From NCBI GenBank assembly GCA_947259285.1, contig CAMYMR010000013.1, forward strand, positions 1 through 64,000: a DNA stretch of 64,000 nucleotides, written 5' to 3'. How positions within the stretch are numbered: position 1 is the stretch's first letter; every line of letters begins with the position of its first letter. Source of the DNA: an uncultured Woeseiaceae bacterium (lineage in GTDB: Bacteria > Pseudomonadota > Gammaproteobacteria > Steroidobacterales > Woeseiaceae). This document shows positions 53,545 through 62,998 of the stretch, one piece after another. Position numbers and translations under genes: made by a program. The notes below the pieces were generated by a model. The model was not told the DNA's origin. It did not search any database and saw only the letters and a list, made by a program, of their open reading frames with translations.

Positions 53545-55767
53545 TTGACCTTCCGGACCGGTGACTTGATTCGAGTCATGCTTATTGCCGTTGGCGTGCT
53601 GGCAGTCGTATTCCCGTACGGCGAAACCGATGCTCGCCCGGCAGCCTCCCCGGTAATGACTGCGGGCAGGCTTATCGTTGACCCGGTTAACGACGGCAAA
53701 GTCATCGGCGACGAAGCGTGGTCGAGCCTGGTTCCAGCGACTGCTTTCTGGCAGGTACAGCCGGACGAAGGGGAACGATCGACGCAAAGGACCGAGGTGT
53801 ACGTCGGGTACACCGATACTGCTTTGCACATCGGTGTGGTTGCCTACGACGATGACCCTGGTGAGATCATCGTTTCGGACAGCCGCAGGGATTCGAGCCT
53901 CGACGATACCGACGCGTTCCTGGTTGTCATCGACGGCCTCCTCGACCGACAAAACGGCTATGTGTTTGGCACGAACCCCGCCGGAATCGAGTACGACGGA
54001 CAGGTTACGAAGGAAGGCTCCGACGACTTCGGCGCCGGCGGCGGCGATTTCAACCTCAACTGGGATGGCACCTGGTCGGTGAGTTCACGGATCAGCGACA
54101 TCGGCTGGAGTGCCGAATTCGAGATTCCGTTTCGAACGCTGCGATACGGATCCGAAGTGCGCCAGGACTGGGGAATCAATTTCCAGCGAAACATCCGCCG
54201 CAACAACGAGATTTCCTACTGGGCGCCGCTCGAGCGTAATCGCAATCTGTATCGCGTATCCGAAGCCGGCACCCTGCGAGGCATCGAGCCGCCACCGCAG
54301 CGCAACTTCAAGATTACGCCGTATGTGCTCGGCCAGTCGCGTCGTGGCGGTGAGCTTGACGGCACCGAAAACGACTCGGACTTTGGCTTTGACATCAAGT
54401 ATTCGGTTACACCCAGCCTGACGCTCGACCTGACCTACAACACCGACTTTGCGCAGGTGGAAGCCGATGAGCAGCAGGTGAACCTCGATCGATTCAACCT
54501 GTTTTTTCCCGAGAAGCGGCCGTTTTTCCTCGAAAACGCGGATCTTTTCAGTGTCGGCAACGGGCAGGAAGTCGAGATGTTCTTCAGCCGCCGCATTGGT
54601 ATCGGAGACGACGGTGATCGGATACCGGTAGAAGGCGGCGCACGCCTCTCCGGAAAGCTGGGTGAGCGAACCAATCTCGGCTTTCTCTACATGGGCACGG
54701 AGGCAATAGCGGGTATTGCTCCGGGCAATGAATTCTTCGTCGCAAGGGTCAACAAGGAACTCGCCAACCGATCTGCCGTCGGTGCGATCTTTGTGAATCG
54801 GCACGGCGACGGCAGTCATCTCGTCGGTACCGGAGACGACTACAATCGCACCTACGCGATCGATGGCCGCTGGGGCATCGGCGACAACCTGCTTCTGCAA
54901 AGCTGGGCGGCGAAAACAGAAACGCCGGGGCTTGATGGCAAGGATCACGCATTTGCGCTGTCTTCGGAATGGAGCTCCGCCGAGTGGGCGATGAGCGCCG
55001 CCTACGCGGAAGTCGGCGAGGATTTCAATCCGGAGGTCGGTTTCCTTGCGCGCAGCGATTATCGCAAAGTCAGGCTGTTCGCTTTGCGCCGAGTGCGACC
55101 GGAGGACCTCTGGGACCTCCTGGAGATTCGACCACACGCGTCCTACACCGGGTTCTGGAAGTTCGACGGCTTCCAGGAGACCGGCTTCCTGCATCTGGAC
55201 GTTCACTGGGAGTTCAAGACGGGAGCGGAGATCCATACCGGCACCAATTTCACGCGCGCCGGCGTCGTTGAGCCTTTCGATATCATCGACGGCGTCACGA
55301 TACCTGTGGGCACCTACGATCATGCGGAAGTCGCTCTCAACTACTTCGGCGATGAGTCCAGGCCGCTGAGTTTCAATATCCGGAGTGTAGTCGGCGGACA
55401 GTTCGGTGGTGATCGTGTTTCCCTGACCACCGGCGTGAATTATTGGTCCGGCCAGAAATTCCGATCCGAGCTGTCGTTCAACTACAACGAATTCGACCTG
55501 CCGGTGCCGGGCGGTCAGTTCACGGCAAACCTGCTACGCCTCAGACTGTCGTATTCCTTCACGACGAAGGTGCAGCTGCAGCTGCTGAGCCAATACAACG
55601 AGATCGACGACACGCTCGGCACCAATGTTCGCTTTTCCTGGTTACGCGATGCGAACTCCGGGCTCTATCTTGTCTATAACGAAGTCGACGAGCGTGGCAT
55701 CGGAGCGCTTCCCACCGGCCGCGAGTTTATAGTGAAATACAGTCACATCTTCGACCTATTCCACTGA
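53545..55767 (+). CDS. DUF5916 outer-membrane beta-barrel protein
   Basis: 740 residues from a TTG at 53545; an internal ATG (53578) would remove the basic n-region of the signal peptide (RVMLIAVGVLAVVF). The N-terminal carbohydrate-binding-like (CBM9-type) domain shows TEVYVGYTDTALHIGVVAYDD, DDTDAFLVVIDGLLDRQNGYVFGTN and WSAEFEIPFRTLRY. The C-terminal half is a predicted barrel with KRPFFLENADLF and repeated amphipathic strands. DUF5916 proteins accompany peptide and carbohydrate uptake systems; exact function is unknown. It precedes a peptide transporter by 15 bp. Confidence 0.8.
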   Translation: MTFRTGDLIRVMLIAVGVLAVVFPYGETDARPAASPVMTAGRLIVDPVNDGKVIGDEAWSSLVPATAFWQVQPDEGERSTQRTEVYVGYTDTALHIGVVAYDDDPGEIIVSDSRRDSSLDDTDAFLVVIDGLLDRQNGYVFGTNPAGIEYDGQVTKEGSDDFGAGGGDFNLNWDGTWSVSSRISDIGWSAEFEIPFRTLRYGSEVRQDWGINFQRNIRRNNEISYWAPLERNRNLYRVSEAGTLRGIEPPPQRNFKITPYVLGQSRRGGELDGTENDSDFGFDIKYSVTPSLTLDLTYNTDFAQVEADEQQVNLDRFNLFFPEKRPFFLENADLFSVGNGQEVEMFFSRRIGIGDDGDRIPVEGGARLSGKLGERTNLGFLYMGTEAIAGIAPGNEFFVARVNKELANRSAVGAIFVNRHGDGSHLVGTGDDYNRTYAIDGRWGIGDNLLLQSWAAKTETPGLDGKDHAFALSSEWSSAEWAMSAAYAEVGEDFNPEVGFLARSDYRKVRLFALRRVRPEDLWDLLEIRPHASYTGFWKFDGFQETGFLHLDVHWEFKTGAEIHTGTNFTRAGVVEPFDIIDGVTIPVGTYDHAEVALNYFGDESRPLSFNIRSVVGGQFGGDRVSLTTGVNYWSGQKFRSELSFNYNEFDLPVPGGQFTANLLRLRLSYSFTTKVQLQLLSQYNEIDDTLGTNVRFSWLRDANSGLYLVYNEVDERGIGALPTGREFIVKYSHIFDLFH

Positions 55768-55782
55768 TAACAAGGCGGGTCC

Positions 55783-57309
55783 ATGGCGAACTCCGATTTG
55801 AGCACCACCACCAGCGTTAAAGACGTCAAGCAGCTGGGGATCTGGGCTGCGCTGGCCAGCCTGTCCTATGTCTTCTGGATTTGCGGGGCCATGGAAATGG
55901 TCGAGCGCCTGGCCTACTACGGCGTTCGGCAGGTCTCCAGCCTGTATGCAACCGACGCAGCCTCGAACGGCGGCCTCGGCCTGACCGGCGCGGATGTCGG
56001 CATCATCTTCCTGTTCTGGGCGCTGATGCAGTCTTTCGTTCCGGTATTTACCGGCGGCATCTCCGATCGTGTCGGCTACAAGGAAACGATTTTCGCGTCG
56101 ACCGTCTTCAAGATTCTCGGCTACCTGCTGATGGCCTGGTTCCCCACCTTCTGGGGGTTCATGGCGGGTGCCCTTGTGCTTGCCTTTGGTACCGGAATAT
56201 TCAAGCCGGGCATCCAGGCCACCATCGTGAAGTCGACGAGCCGCGAGAACAGCTCCATGGCGTGGGGCGTTTTTTATCAGACTGTGAACATCGGCGGTTT
56301 TATCGGACCGCTGCTCGCGGCACAGCTGCGGCAGCTGGAATGGTCCCACGTCTTCTACGCGTGTGCCGGCATTATCTCGATCAACTTCCTGCTGCTCCTG
56401 ACCTACAAGGAACAGGACAAGGAAGAGCGGCTCGCACACCGTGCGAAAGTGAAATCCGGCGGAATCAGGGAAGTCAGTCTCTGGCGGGACAGCCTCGGCG
56501 AACTGCTGCGACCGATAATGATCTGGTACATGATCCTGTTTTCGGGATTCTGGTTCATGCTGATGGCGTTCTGGGACGTGGCGCCGCTTTATTTCCGCGA
56601 CTGGGTTGATACGTCGGTGATGGTGCAGCATCTGTTTGGCGCCGACGGCACCTCGAACCCAGCCCTTATATTCCTGCTCGGCATGACGCAGGACGGTCAG
56701 AGAATTCAGCCGGAGGGCCTCGTCAACCTCAATGCCATGATGATCATGATCTTCTGTTTCATCGTCGCCGGCTGGAGCGCATTGATGAAGGCGACCAATT
56801 CGATGGCAGTAGGAACATTCCTGGCGGCCGCCGCGCTGCTGACTATCGGTGGCTTCAACTACGTCTGGATCATGGTGCTGGCCATCGTCTGTTTCTCGAT
56901 GGGTGAAATGCTCTCCAGTCCGAAAAGTTCAGAGTACCTTGGCAACATCGCGCCGCAGCAGAAGAAAGCGATGTACCTGGGATTCAGCCAGCTCCCGATC
57001 GGCATCGGCTGGTCACTCGAAGGCTTTCTCGGTCAGTACCTCTATGGGAAATTCGGGTCCAAGGACACCATCTCGCGAGATGAACTGCTCGATCGGGGAA
57101 TCGCACAGCCCGACATCGATGCGGTACCTATTGGCGAGGCCTTCCAGAAGCTAATCGAGGTATCGGGACAGTCGGCCGAGGCGCTGACGGCCGAAATGTA
57201 TGCCGCGAACAACGTCGGCACGGCCTGGTACATCATGGGTGCGGTGGGGCTGGTTGCAGCGGCAGGGCTTTATGCTTACGGCCGCTGGACGTATCAGCTC
57301 AAGGAGTAG
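55783..57309 (+). CDS. POT-family (PTR2) peptide transporter
   Basis: 508 residues, about 12-14 helices. The family motif appears as AMEMVERLAYYGVRQV near residues 36-50 (a variant of FxxERxxYYG). The second POT motif is FGTGIFKPGIQATIVK and the third NIGGFIGPLLAAQL. A proton-coupled di/tripeptide symporter by family. It is shortly downstream of the DUF5916 protein and may act with it in peptide uptake. Confidence 0.9.
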   Translation: MANSDLSTTTSVKDVKQLGIWAALASLSYVFWICGAMEMVERLAYYGVRQVSSLYATDAASNGGLGLTGADVGIIFLFWALMQSFVPVFTGGISDRVGYKETIFASTVFKILGYLLMAWFPTFWGFMAGALVLAFGTGIFKPGIQATIVKSTSRENSSMAWGVFYQTVNIGGFIGPLLAAQLRQLEWSHVFYACAGIISINFLLLLTYKEQDKEERLAHRAKVKSGGIREVSLWRDSLGELLRPIMIWYMILFSGFWFMLMAFWDVAPLYFRDWVDTSVMVQHLFGADGTSNPALIFLLGMTQDGQRIQPEGLVNLNAMMIMIFCFIVAGWSALMKATNSMAVGTFLAAAALLTIGGFNYVWIMVLAIVCFSMGEMLSSPKSSEYLGNIAPQQKKAMYLGFSQLPIGIGWSLEGFLGQYLYGKFGSKDTISRDELLDRGIAQPDIDAVPIGEAFQKLIEVSGQSAEALTAEMYAANNVGTAWYIMGAVGLVAAAGLYAYGRWTYQLKE

Positions 57310-57314
57310 TCCGC

Positions 57315-57554
57315 TCAGGTCGCCTGTTTTTCGTCGGATCCCGCAGGATGATCATTGCCGCTGCCCTTGTTGCTGCCTGCGCTGCGCCAGATCGACACGA
57401 CAACCGATGCGATTACCGATACAAGCCCCATCGCGAGGTAGACCGGACTCATCGGCGCATCGAAGCCCAGGTAGAATACGCCCATGATAAAACAGGCGCC
57501 CATGGCAGCGTATACGGTGGGCAGCGATTTGTAGATGGGTTCAGGCAACCACAT
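57315..57554 (-). CDS. Small two-helix membrane protein, unknown
   Basis: 79 residues. Two hydrophobic segments (VYAAMGACFIMGVFYLGF and VYLAMGLVSVIASVVVSIW) and a hydrophilic tail with Gly, Asp and His. No family recognised. Its stop lies 5 bp from the POT gene stop, convergent. Codon-biased frame and no overlap support it as a real gene. Confidence 0.5.
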   Translation of the reverse strand: MWLPEPIYKSLPTVYAAMGACFIMGVFYLGFDAPMSPVYLAMGLVSVIASVVVSIWRSAGSNKGSGNDHPAGSDEKQAT

Positions 57555-57678
57555 GATTTGACACTCGTTTATTGCACAATACTACGCCAAATCATGCGTG
57601 AAAACAGCAGGTTTAGCTGTGATGCGGGTCACGCAAACAGCGGCTCTGCCGTAGAGGCGGTCGCAACCTTCTGTCGCG

Positions 57679-60600
57679 CTAGGCGTAATCCTGCGCGACA
57701 TCCTCGATGCATTCTATCGCTCGTATGACACCCTGCTCCGCCAGCGCGCCCGGGTCCGACTTGATTGCCCGGTACAGTTCGGCACCGCTCCCCTGCCATG
57801 CGAGACCTTCGATCCCGATCCAGGTATTGCGTTTTTCCTTTGCTTCATACATGGCGGCATCGGCGACCCCAAGCACCTCCTCCCAGGAGAAGAGATCGGG
57901 GCGTTCCTTGAGGAACGGGTAGGATGCATAGCCGATGGACGTGGTAATCCTCGCGACCTGGCCGTCGCCGACTGGAAATACCCGATCCGACAGGCTGTGC
58001 CGAAGGCGCTCGGCGAGATTGGCCGAATATTCGCGATTGGTCTCGCGCGCGACGATCAGGAACTCGTCGCCGCCCCATCGAATGACATCGTCCGATTTGC
58101 GGCATGCCTCGAGTAATACGTCACGGATCTGCAACAACAGGCGGTCGCCGGCCTCGTGGCCGCAGTTGTCGTTGACCGGTTTGAAATTGTCGAGATCCAC
58201 CATCAGGAAAGACAGGTCGTTGTTGCCGCAGGGCCGCATGGTTTCCGTGCCGTCGCGATAATGGCGCAGAACGAGGTCCACGTCTTTGCCGATTTGCTGG
58301 AACAGGTAACGCCGGTTTCTCAAGCCCGTCAGCGGGTCTGTCGTACTTGCTTCCAGCAGCTTCGAGTTGACGACCTTGAGGTCCCTGTTGCGCGTATTGA
58401 GTTCCTCGGTGCGCTCCTCGACTTCGTGCTCGAGACGCCGGCTGTATTCGAATTCTCGCTGCAATTTGGCCTGCTGGCTGCGCCAGAAAAGCAGAATGGC
58501 CGAGAATGCGAAAGTGACATACAGCAAATACGCCCACCAGGTCTTCCAGGGTGCATGGGCGACCGTCAACGGCAATTCAATGCCGGCCTCGCTCCATACG
58601 CCATCGCTGTTCGCGGCGCGTACCTTTAACACGTAATCTCCGCCGTCGAGGTTTGTGTAGGTGATGCGCCGCTCATTGCCAGCATCGACCCAATCTTTGT
58701 CGAAGCCCTCGAGCATGTACGAGTAGCGATTCTCCTTCGGCGCAGTGAAATCCAGCGCAGAGACACCAAAGGTGATTACGTCATCCTGATAGCCGAGGTC
58801 CAGCCCTGGAATCAGCTCGTAGGGCTGATCGGATGCGACCGGTTCGTTAATGATTGACAATGATGTCAACACGACCGGAGGCGGCGTTGTGTTCAGTTCG
58901 AGATCGGCCGGGTCAAACTTGTTGAAACCATTCGCGCCACCAAAGTACAAGGTTCCGTCAGGGCTTGCGTAATTGGACCCGAAGTTGAACTCCTCACCCT
59001 GCAATCCCTGACTTTCATGGTAGTACCTGACCTGCCCTGTGCCGGGGTTGAAACTCGTCAGCCCCTGTGTCGATGAGACCCAGAGATTCCCATTCCTGTC
59101 TGACTCGATGCCGTAGATGGCGGTACGCGGAACCCCGGCTGGCGTGATGACTTCCAGAGCGCGAGTTCCGTCGTCAGACGACGACTTCGCCAATACGCGG
59201 TCCAGTCCCTGGCGGGTGCCGACCCAGAGCCGGCCCAGCGGATCGACATGCAGAGAATAAATCGTGTTGGCACTAAGGCTCGAGGGGTTGTCCAGTTCGT
59301 GTTCGATTTGATGCCACGCTCCGGTCCTGGGATCACGGTAGTTGAGTCCGCCGCCATCGGTACCTACCCATATGACACCGTCCCGGTCCTGAGCAAGTGC
59401 CGTCGCCCGCTCGCTGGATAATCCGTTGCCATCCGCTGGATCGTATCCGAAATTCGTAAATTGGCCGCTCTTCGGCTCCAGGCGGCTCACTCCGCCACCG
59501 AAGGTGCCGATCCAGATGTGGCCGGACCTGTCCTGCAGCAATGACATGACGCCATTGGCCGCGAGACTGTTCGGGTTGCTTGGGTCGTGACGGTAGGTAC
59601 GGGCTTTGCCTGTCACCGGATCGATTCGGCTCAAGCCGCCGCGCATCGTGCCAGCCCAGATATACCCGTTTCGATCCGTGATCATAGCCATGACACGATC
59701 GCCGCCAATGCTTTCGCTGTCGGACGGATCGTGCCCAATGTGTCGAACAGAATGGCCATCCCTGGCAATGACATTTATGCCGCCACCGAAAGTACCTACC
59801 CAGGTGTTGCCATCGTAGTCTTCCGTAAATGCGGTTACGTTCGGATTACTGAAGCGCTGCGGGCCGGTCGTCGCCGGTTTGTAATGACCAAACGACCAGG
59901 AGCGCGGATTCCATTTGCTGATCGCGCCCGTAAGCGTACCGAACCAGAGCAAGCCACCCCGGTCCTGGTAGATCGAAAAAATACTGTCTGCGCTGATGCT
60001 CGCCGGGTCGGCCGGGTCGTTCCGGTACGTCGTGAACCCACCCGTTTCAACATCCATCAGATTCAGCCCGGCATCGGTTCCAACCCATAGTCGATTACTG
60101 TCGTCCTCAAAAAGCGAGGCCACCATATTGCTGCTCAGGCTTGTCGGCACGGCGGGATCATGGACATAGGAGCGCACCGCTCCGGTTTCCGGATCAACAG
60201 CCATCAACCCGGACTTTTCGGTGCCCACCCAGAGCGTGTTGTCACTGGCAATCAATAAACTGCGTATGGTGGTATCCGCGAGATTTGCAGCGCCCGACAC
60301 CTTGGTGTCGAGCCTGGTGATTCGGCCCGTCGCCAGTTCGAGCCGGTTGAGGCCGCCTCTTACCCCGACCCAGAGAGAGCCTTTTCCGTCCAGAGCCAGT
60401 GCGAAAACCTCGTTGCTGGATAGCGAGGCCGGATCATCGGCCCGGTTTACGAAATGGGTGATTTCGTTGGTCGCGGTATTCAGCCGGTCGAGACCCGAGT
60501 CGCGTGTTCCGATCCAGACGTAGCCATCGTCTCCAGCCAGTACGGTGCGAATCTCGTCTGTGGCGAGCGAACGATCGTAGCCCTCGGCGTGGCGGAAATT

Positions 60601-60990
60601 GCGCATGCTGTCGGTCGCCGGATCCCAACGCGATACGCCGCCGCCATCCGTCGCGATCCAGAGCGTGCCGTCTTCGGCGACGTCGAGATCCCGTATGAAA
60701 TCACTGGCGAGTGCGTTGGGGTTGCCTCGTTCGTGACGGTAGTGTTTGAACGTGAAGCCGTCGTAACGATCGAGCCCGCTCTCTGTCGCGAACCACATAA
60801 AACCTGAATGATCCTGCTCGATGGCCATGACGGAGCCTTGCGCCAGGCCGTCAGCAACCGTAATGCGATCAAAATGCATCGTATTGGCGCCGAACGAGTG
60901 GGCGAAAACCCGGCCACAGAACGCCAGCATTAGCAGCAGCAGTACTGTCAATGCCAGGCGTTCAGTAGCTTGCGGAAGTCGCGTCGTCAT
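57679..60990 (-). CDS. Two-component-type propeller sensor diguanylate cyclase
   Basis: 1103 residues. Signal peptide, then two seven-bladed Reg_prop propellers (about 40-690) with repeats such as LWIATDGGGVSRWDP, IWIGTFGGGVSRLEP, LWVGTRQGLDRV. A Y_Y_Y domain follows (about 695-770, NRYSYMLEGFDKDWVDAG), then one membrane helix (WWAYLLYVTFAFSAILLFW), a coiled coil and a GGDEF domain. The catalytic motif RWGGDEF is intact and is preceded by an RxxD inhibitory site (RKSD). Periplasmic ligand sensing is probably coupled to c-di-GMP synthesis. Confidence 0.92.
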   Translation of the reverse strand: MTTRLPQATERLALTVLLLLMLAFCGRVFAHSFGANTMHFDRITVADGLAQGSVMAIEQDHSGFMWFATESGLDRYDGFTFKHYRHERGNPNALASDFIRDLDVAEDGTLWIATDGGGVSRWDPATDSMRNFRHAEGYDRSLATDEIRTVLAGDDGYVWIGTRDSGLDRLNTATNEITHFVNRADDPASLSSNEVFALALDGKGSLWVGVRGGLNRLELATGRITRLDTKVSGAANLADTTIRSLLIASDNTLWVGTEKSGLMAVDPETGAVRSYVHDPAVPTSLSSNMVASLFEDDSNRLWVGTDAGLNLMDVETGGFTTYRNDPADPASISADSIFSIYQDRGGLLWFGTLTGAISKWNPRSWSFGHYKPATTGPQRFSNPNVTAFTEDYDGNTWVGTFGGGINVIARDGHSVRHIGHDPSDSESIGGDRVMAMITDRNGYIWAGTMRGGLSRIDPVTGKARTYRHDPSNPNSLAANGVMSLLQDRSGHIWIGTFGGGVSRLEPKSGQFTNFGYDPADGNGLSSERATALAQDRDGVIWVGTDGGGLNYRDPRTGAWHQIEHELDNPSSLSANTIYSLHVDPLGRLWVGTRQGLDRVLAKSSSDDGTRALEVITPAGVPRTAIYGIESDRNGNLWVSSTQGLTSFNPGTGQVRYYHESQGLQGEEFNFGSNYASPDGTLYFGGANGFNKFDPADLELNTTPPPVVLTSLSIINEPVASDQPYELIPGLDLGYQDDVITFGVSALDFTAPKENRYSYMLEGFDKDWVDAGNERRITYTNLDGGDYVLKVRAANSDGVWSEAGIELPLTVAHAPWKTWWAYLLYVTFAFSAILLFWRSQQAKLQREFEYSRRLEHEVEERTEELNTRNRDLKVVNSKLLEASTTDPLTGLRNRRYLFQQIGKDVDLVLRHYRDGTETMRPCGNNDLSFLMVDLDNFKPVNDNCGHEAGDRLLLQIRDVLLEACRKSDDVIRWGGDEFLIVARETNREYSANLAERLRHSLSDRVFPVGDGQVARITTSIGYASYPFLKERPDLFSWEEVLGVADAAMYEAKEKRNTWIGIEGLAWQGSGAELYRAIKSDPGALAEQGVIRAIECIEDVAQDYA

Positions 60991-61082
60991 TCCGTCCCGT
61001 TATGAGGCTCGTTTTCAGCAGATAACTTATAGAAATATCGCCGGTTTGGCCGTTTTCTTGACGTTGAACTGTGAACCTCGTC

Positions 61083-62951
61083 TCAAAAGATTGGCGATTC
61101 GGCAAAGCGAGTCTGGAATTCATCGCCGCTGATCGCAGCACAGTGGTAGTAACCCTGACACTCTTCCGATCCCCATTCCTGCACCATCTGCAGCTGCTCG
61201 CGTGTCTCCACGCCTTCGGCAATAACCGTCGCGTCGAGGCCGTGGGCCAGCAAGACCATACCCGATGCGATCGCTTCACCGCGGCTGTCGCTCGATTCCC
61301 CGCTAATGTAGGAGCGGTCGATCTTGACAACATCGATGGGCAAGTCCTTCAGGTAGCTGATCGCAGACTGGCCAGTGCCAAAATCGTCAACGGAGATGCG
61401 TACGCCGAGCGACTTCAGCTTGTGCACCGAATCGATGATCTCGGTTCGTTGATTGAGTACGCCGCGCTCACTGAGTTCGAGTTCCAGAAGTTCCGGAGAC
61501 AGGTCGTTCTCGCGTAACACCCGCTCAACGGTAGCAACGATGTCCCCGCGTAAAAACTGGCAAAGCGACAGATTGACGGCAATGCGAATCGGCTTCATGC
61601 CGGAATCGATCCAGTGCCGAAGCTGCTGGCACGCGGTCGTCAGGACGAATTCACCGATCTCGTGCATGAGCCCGGTGGCTTCCGCGATCGGCACAAACAG
61701 TGCAGGCGAAATCATACCTTGCTTCGGATGGTGCCAGCGCAACAGTGCCTCGGCTGCAACGATCTCACCCGTATTGGCGTCTGCAATAGGCTGATACGCC
61801 AGCTTCAGCTCTTTCTTTCGGACGGCCTTGCGCAGCATGACGTCCAGCGCCAGGATTTCATGGCTGCCGGATTTCCCCAGGTCCGAGAAGAACTGGAAGC
61901 GGCTGCCGAGTTGCTGAACGTCCAGCATGGTTGACTCGGCATTCTGCATGAGCTCATCGACGTTTTCGCAGTCACGAGGATGCAAAGCCGCGCCGATGCT
62001 GACGGTCAGGTAGATACTCTGACCCGCGACTTCGAACGGCTCCTCGAGCTCCCGCGTGATTGACAGGGCTGCCTGTTCGATATGGGTCTTGTCGCCGTGA
62101 GAAATGAGCAGCCCGAATCGCGCGCCGCCGAGCCTGCCCGCGATCGCAGTTACCGAACCGGAAGCGATGTCGCCGATGACTTCCCGTTTTCGCAGGCAAT
62201 TCCTCAGACGATCGGCGAACTGGCTCAGAAGGACATTCGCATTCTGGTGGCCGACCGCCTCGTTGACCAGTCGAAATCGATCGATGCCGATGGCCAGCAA
62301 GCAGAGATTCTGGTCTTCAGAACCTCGGCCGCTGGTCGCTTTGTGCAACAGACTTCGGAAGTTTTCGACATTCGGTAACTTCGTTAACGGGTCCAGACCC
62401 GCATTCTTGGCTTGCGAACTGGCTGCCTGAGATACCCTAATGTTCAATTCGTCGAGTCGGGCATTGGCGAGCCGGAGCGCGTTGGCGGTGCGCTGTGATT
62501 GCACCGTTTTGGCAACGCGCCTCGCGATCAGGCCCCAGTCGTAAGGGCGCCGCACGATATCTGCAACATCCGACCTCGCCGCTACCGCAACATCGTTACT
62601 GTCCTGGCACAACGCGATCAACGGAATATCGGTAACGCAGTGCTTACGAAGGCTTTCGAGTACCGACGTCCGGCGGGAGCTGCCGCAATTCGCGTCAGCG
62701 ATTACAACGGCCGGTTCAATTTTCGACAGAACTCGCATTGCTTCGTCCAGCGTGCTGGCAATCTCCACCCCAAAGCCTTCCTGCCGCAGCCAGCGTGGCG
62801 CCCATTGTTGTGACTGGTTATCGCGAGATACCAGCAGAACCACGTCGCCGGTTTGCTCCGTCGCGTTTCTCTCCGGTCCAATGACCGGAACTTCGGCGGC
62901 CGACTGCTCCCCGAACGGCAGCCTGACGACTTTTCTTAGTGCTGCTCTCAT
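61083..62951 (-). CDS. Degenerate-GGDEF/EAL phosphodiesterase with N-terminal receiver-like domain
   Basis: 622 residues. The N-terminal receiver-like region (about 30-150, VVLLVSRDNQSQQW, AVVIADANCGSS) lacks a clean phospho-acceptor pocket. A GGDEF domain follows whose signature is GGARFG (inactive). The C-terminal EAL domain has IVAAEALLRWHHPKQG, NLSLCQFLRG, DDFGTGQSAISYLKDLPIDVVKIDRSYI and AEGVETREQLQ. It probably hydrolyses c-di-GMP. Upstream and on the same strand as the propeller-GGDEF gene, giving an opposing enzyme pair (92-bp gap). Confidence 0.9.
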   Translation of the reverse strand: MRAALRKVVRLPFGEQSAAEVPVIGPERNATEQTGDVVLLVSRDNQSQQWAPRWLRQEGFGVEIASTLDEAMRVLSKIEPAVVIADANCGSSRRTSVLESLRKHCVTDIPLIALCQDSNDVAVAARSDVADIVRRPYDWGLIARRVAKTVQSQRTANALRLANARLDELNIRVSQAASSQAKNAGLDPLTKLPNVENFRSLLHKATSGRGSEDQNLCLLAIGIDRFRLVNEAVGHQNANVLLSQFADRLRNCLRKREVIGDIASGSVTAIAGRLGGARFGLLISHGDKTHIEQAALSITRELEEPFEVAGQSIYLTVSIGAALHPRDCENVDELMQNAESTMLDVQQLGSRFQFFSDLGKSGSHEILALDVMLRKAVRKKELKLAYQPIADANTGEIVAAEALLRWHHPKQGMISPALFVPIAEATGLMHEIGEFVLTTACQQLRHWIDSGMKPIRIAVNLSLCQFLRGDIVATVERVLRENDLSPELLELELSERGVLNQRTEIIDSVHKLKSLGVRISVDDFGTGQSAISYLKDLPIDVVKIDRSYISGESSDSRGEAIASGMVLLAHGLDATVIAEGVETREQLQMVQEWGSEECQGYYHCAAISGDEFQTRFAESPIF

Positions 62952-62998
62952 GAAACTTCTCCCTTAATTCATGAAATTCGATTCGTCTTGATAAGGAC

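Noticed and set aside
53362..53952. 196-codon minus-strand frame before and into the DUF5916 gene
   Set aside because: Overlaps the 5' end of the DUF5916 gene in antisense and has no recognisable domain or start context.
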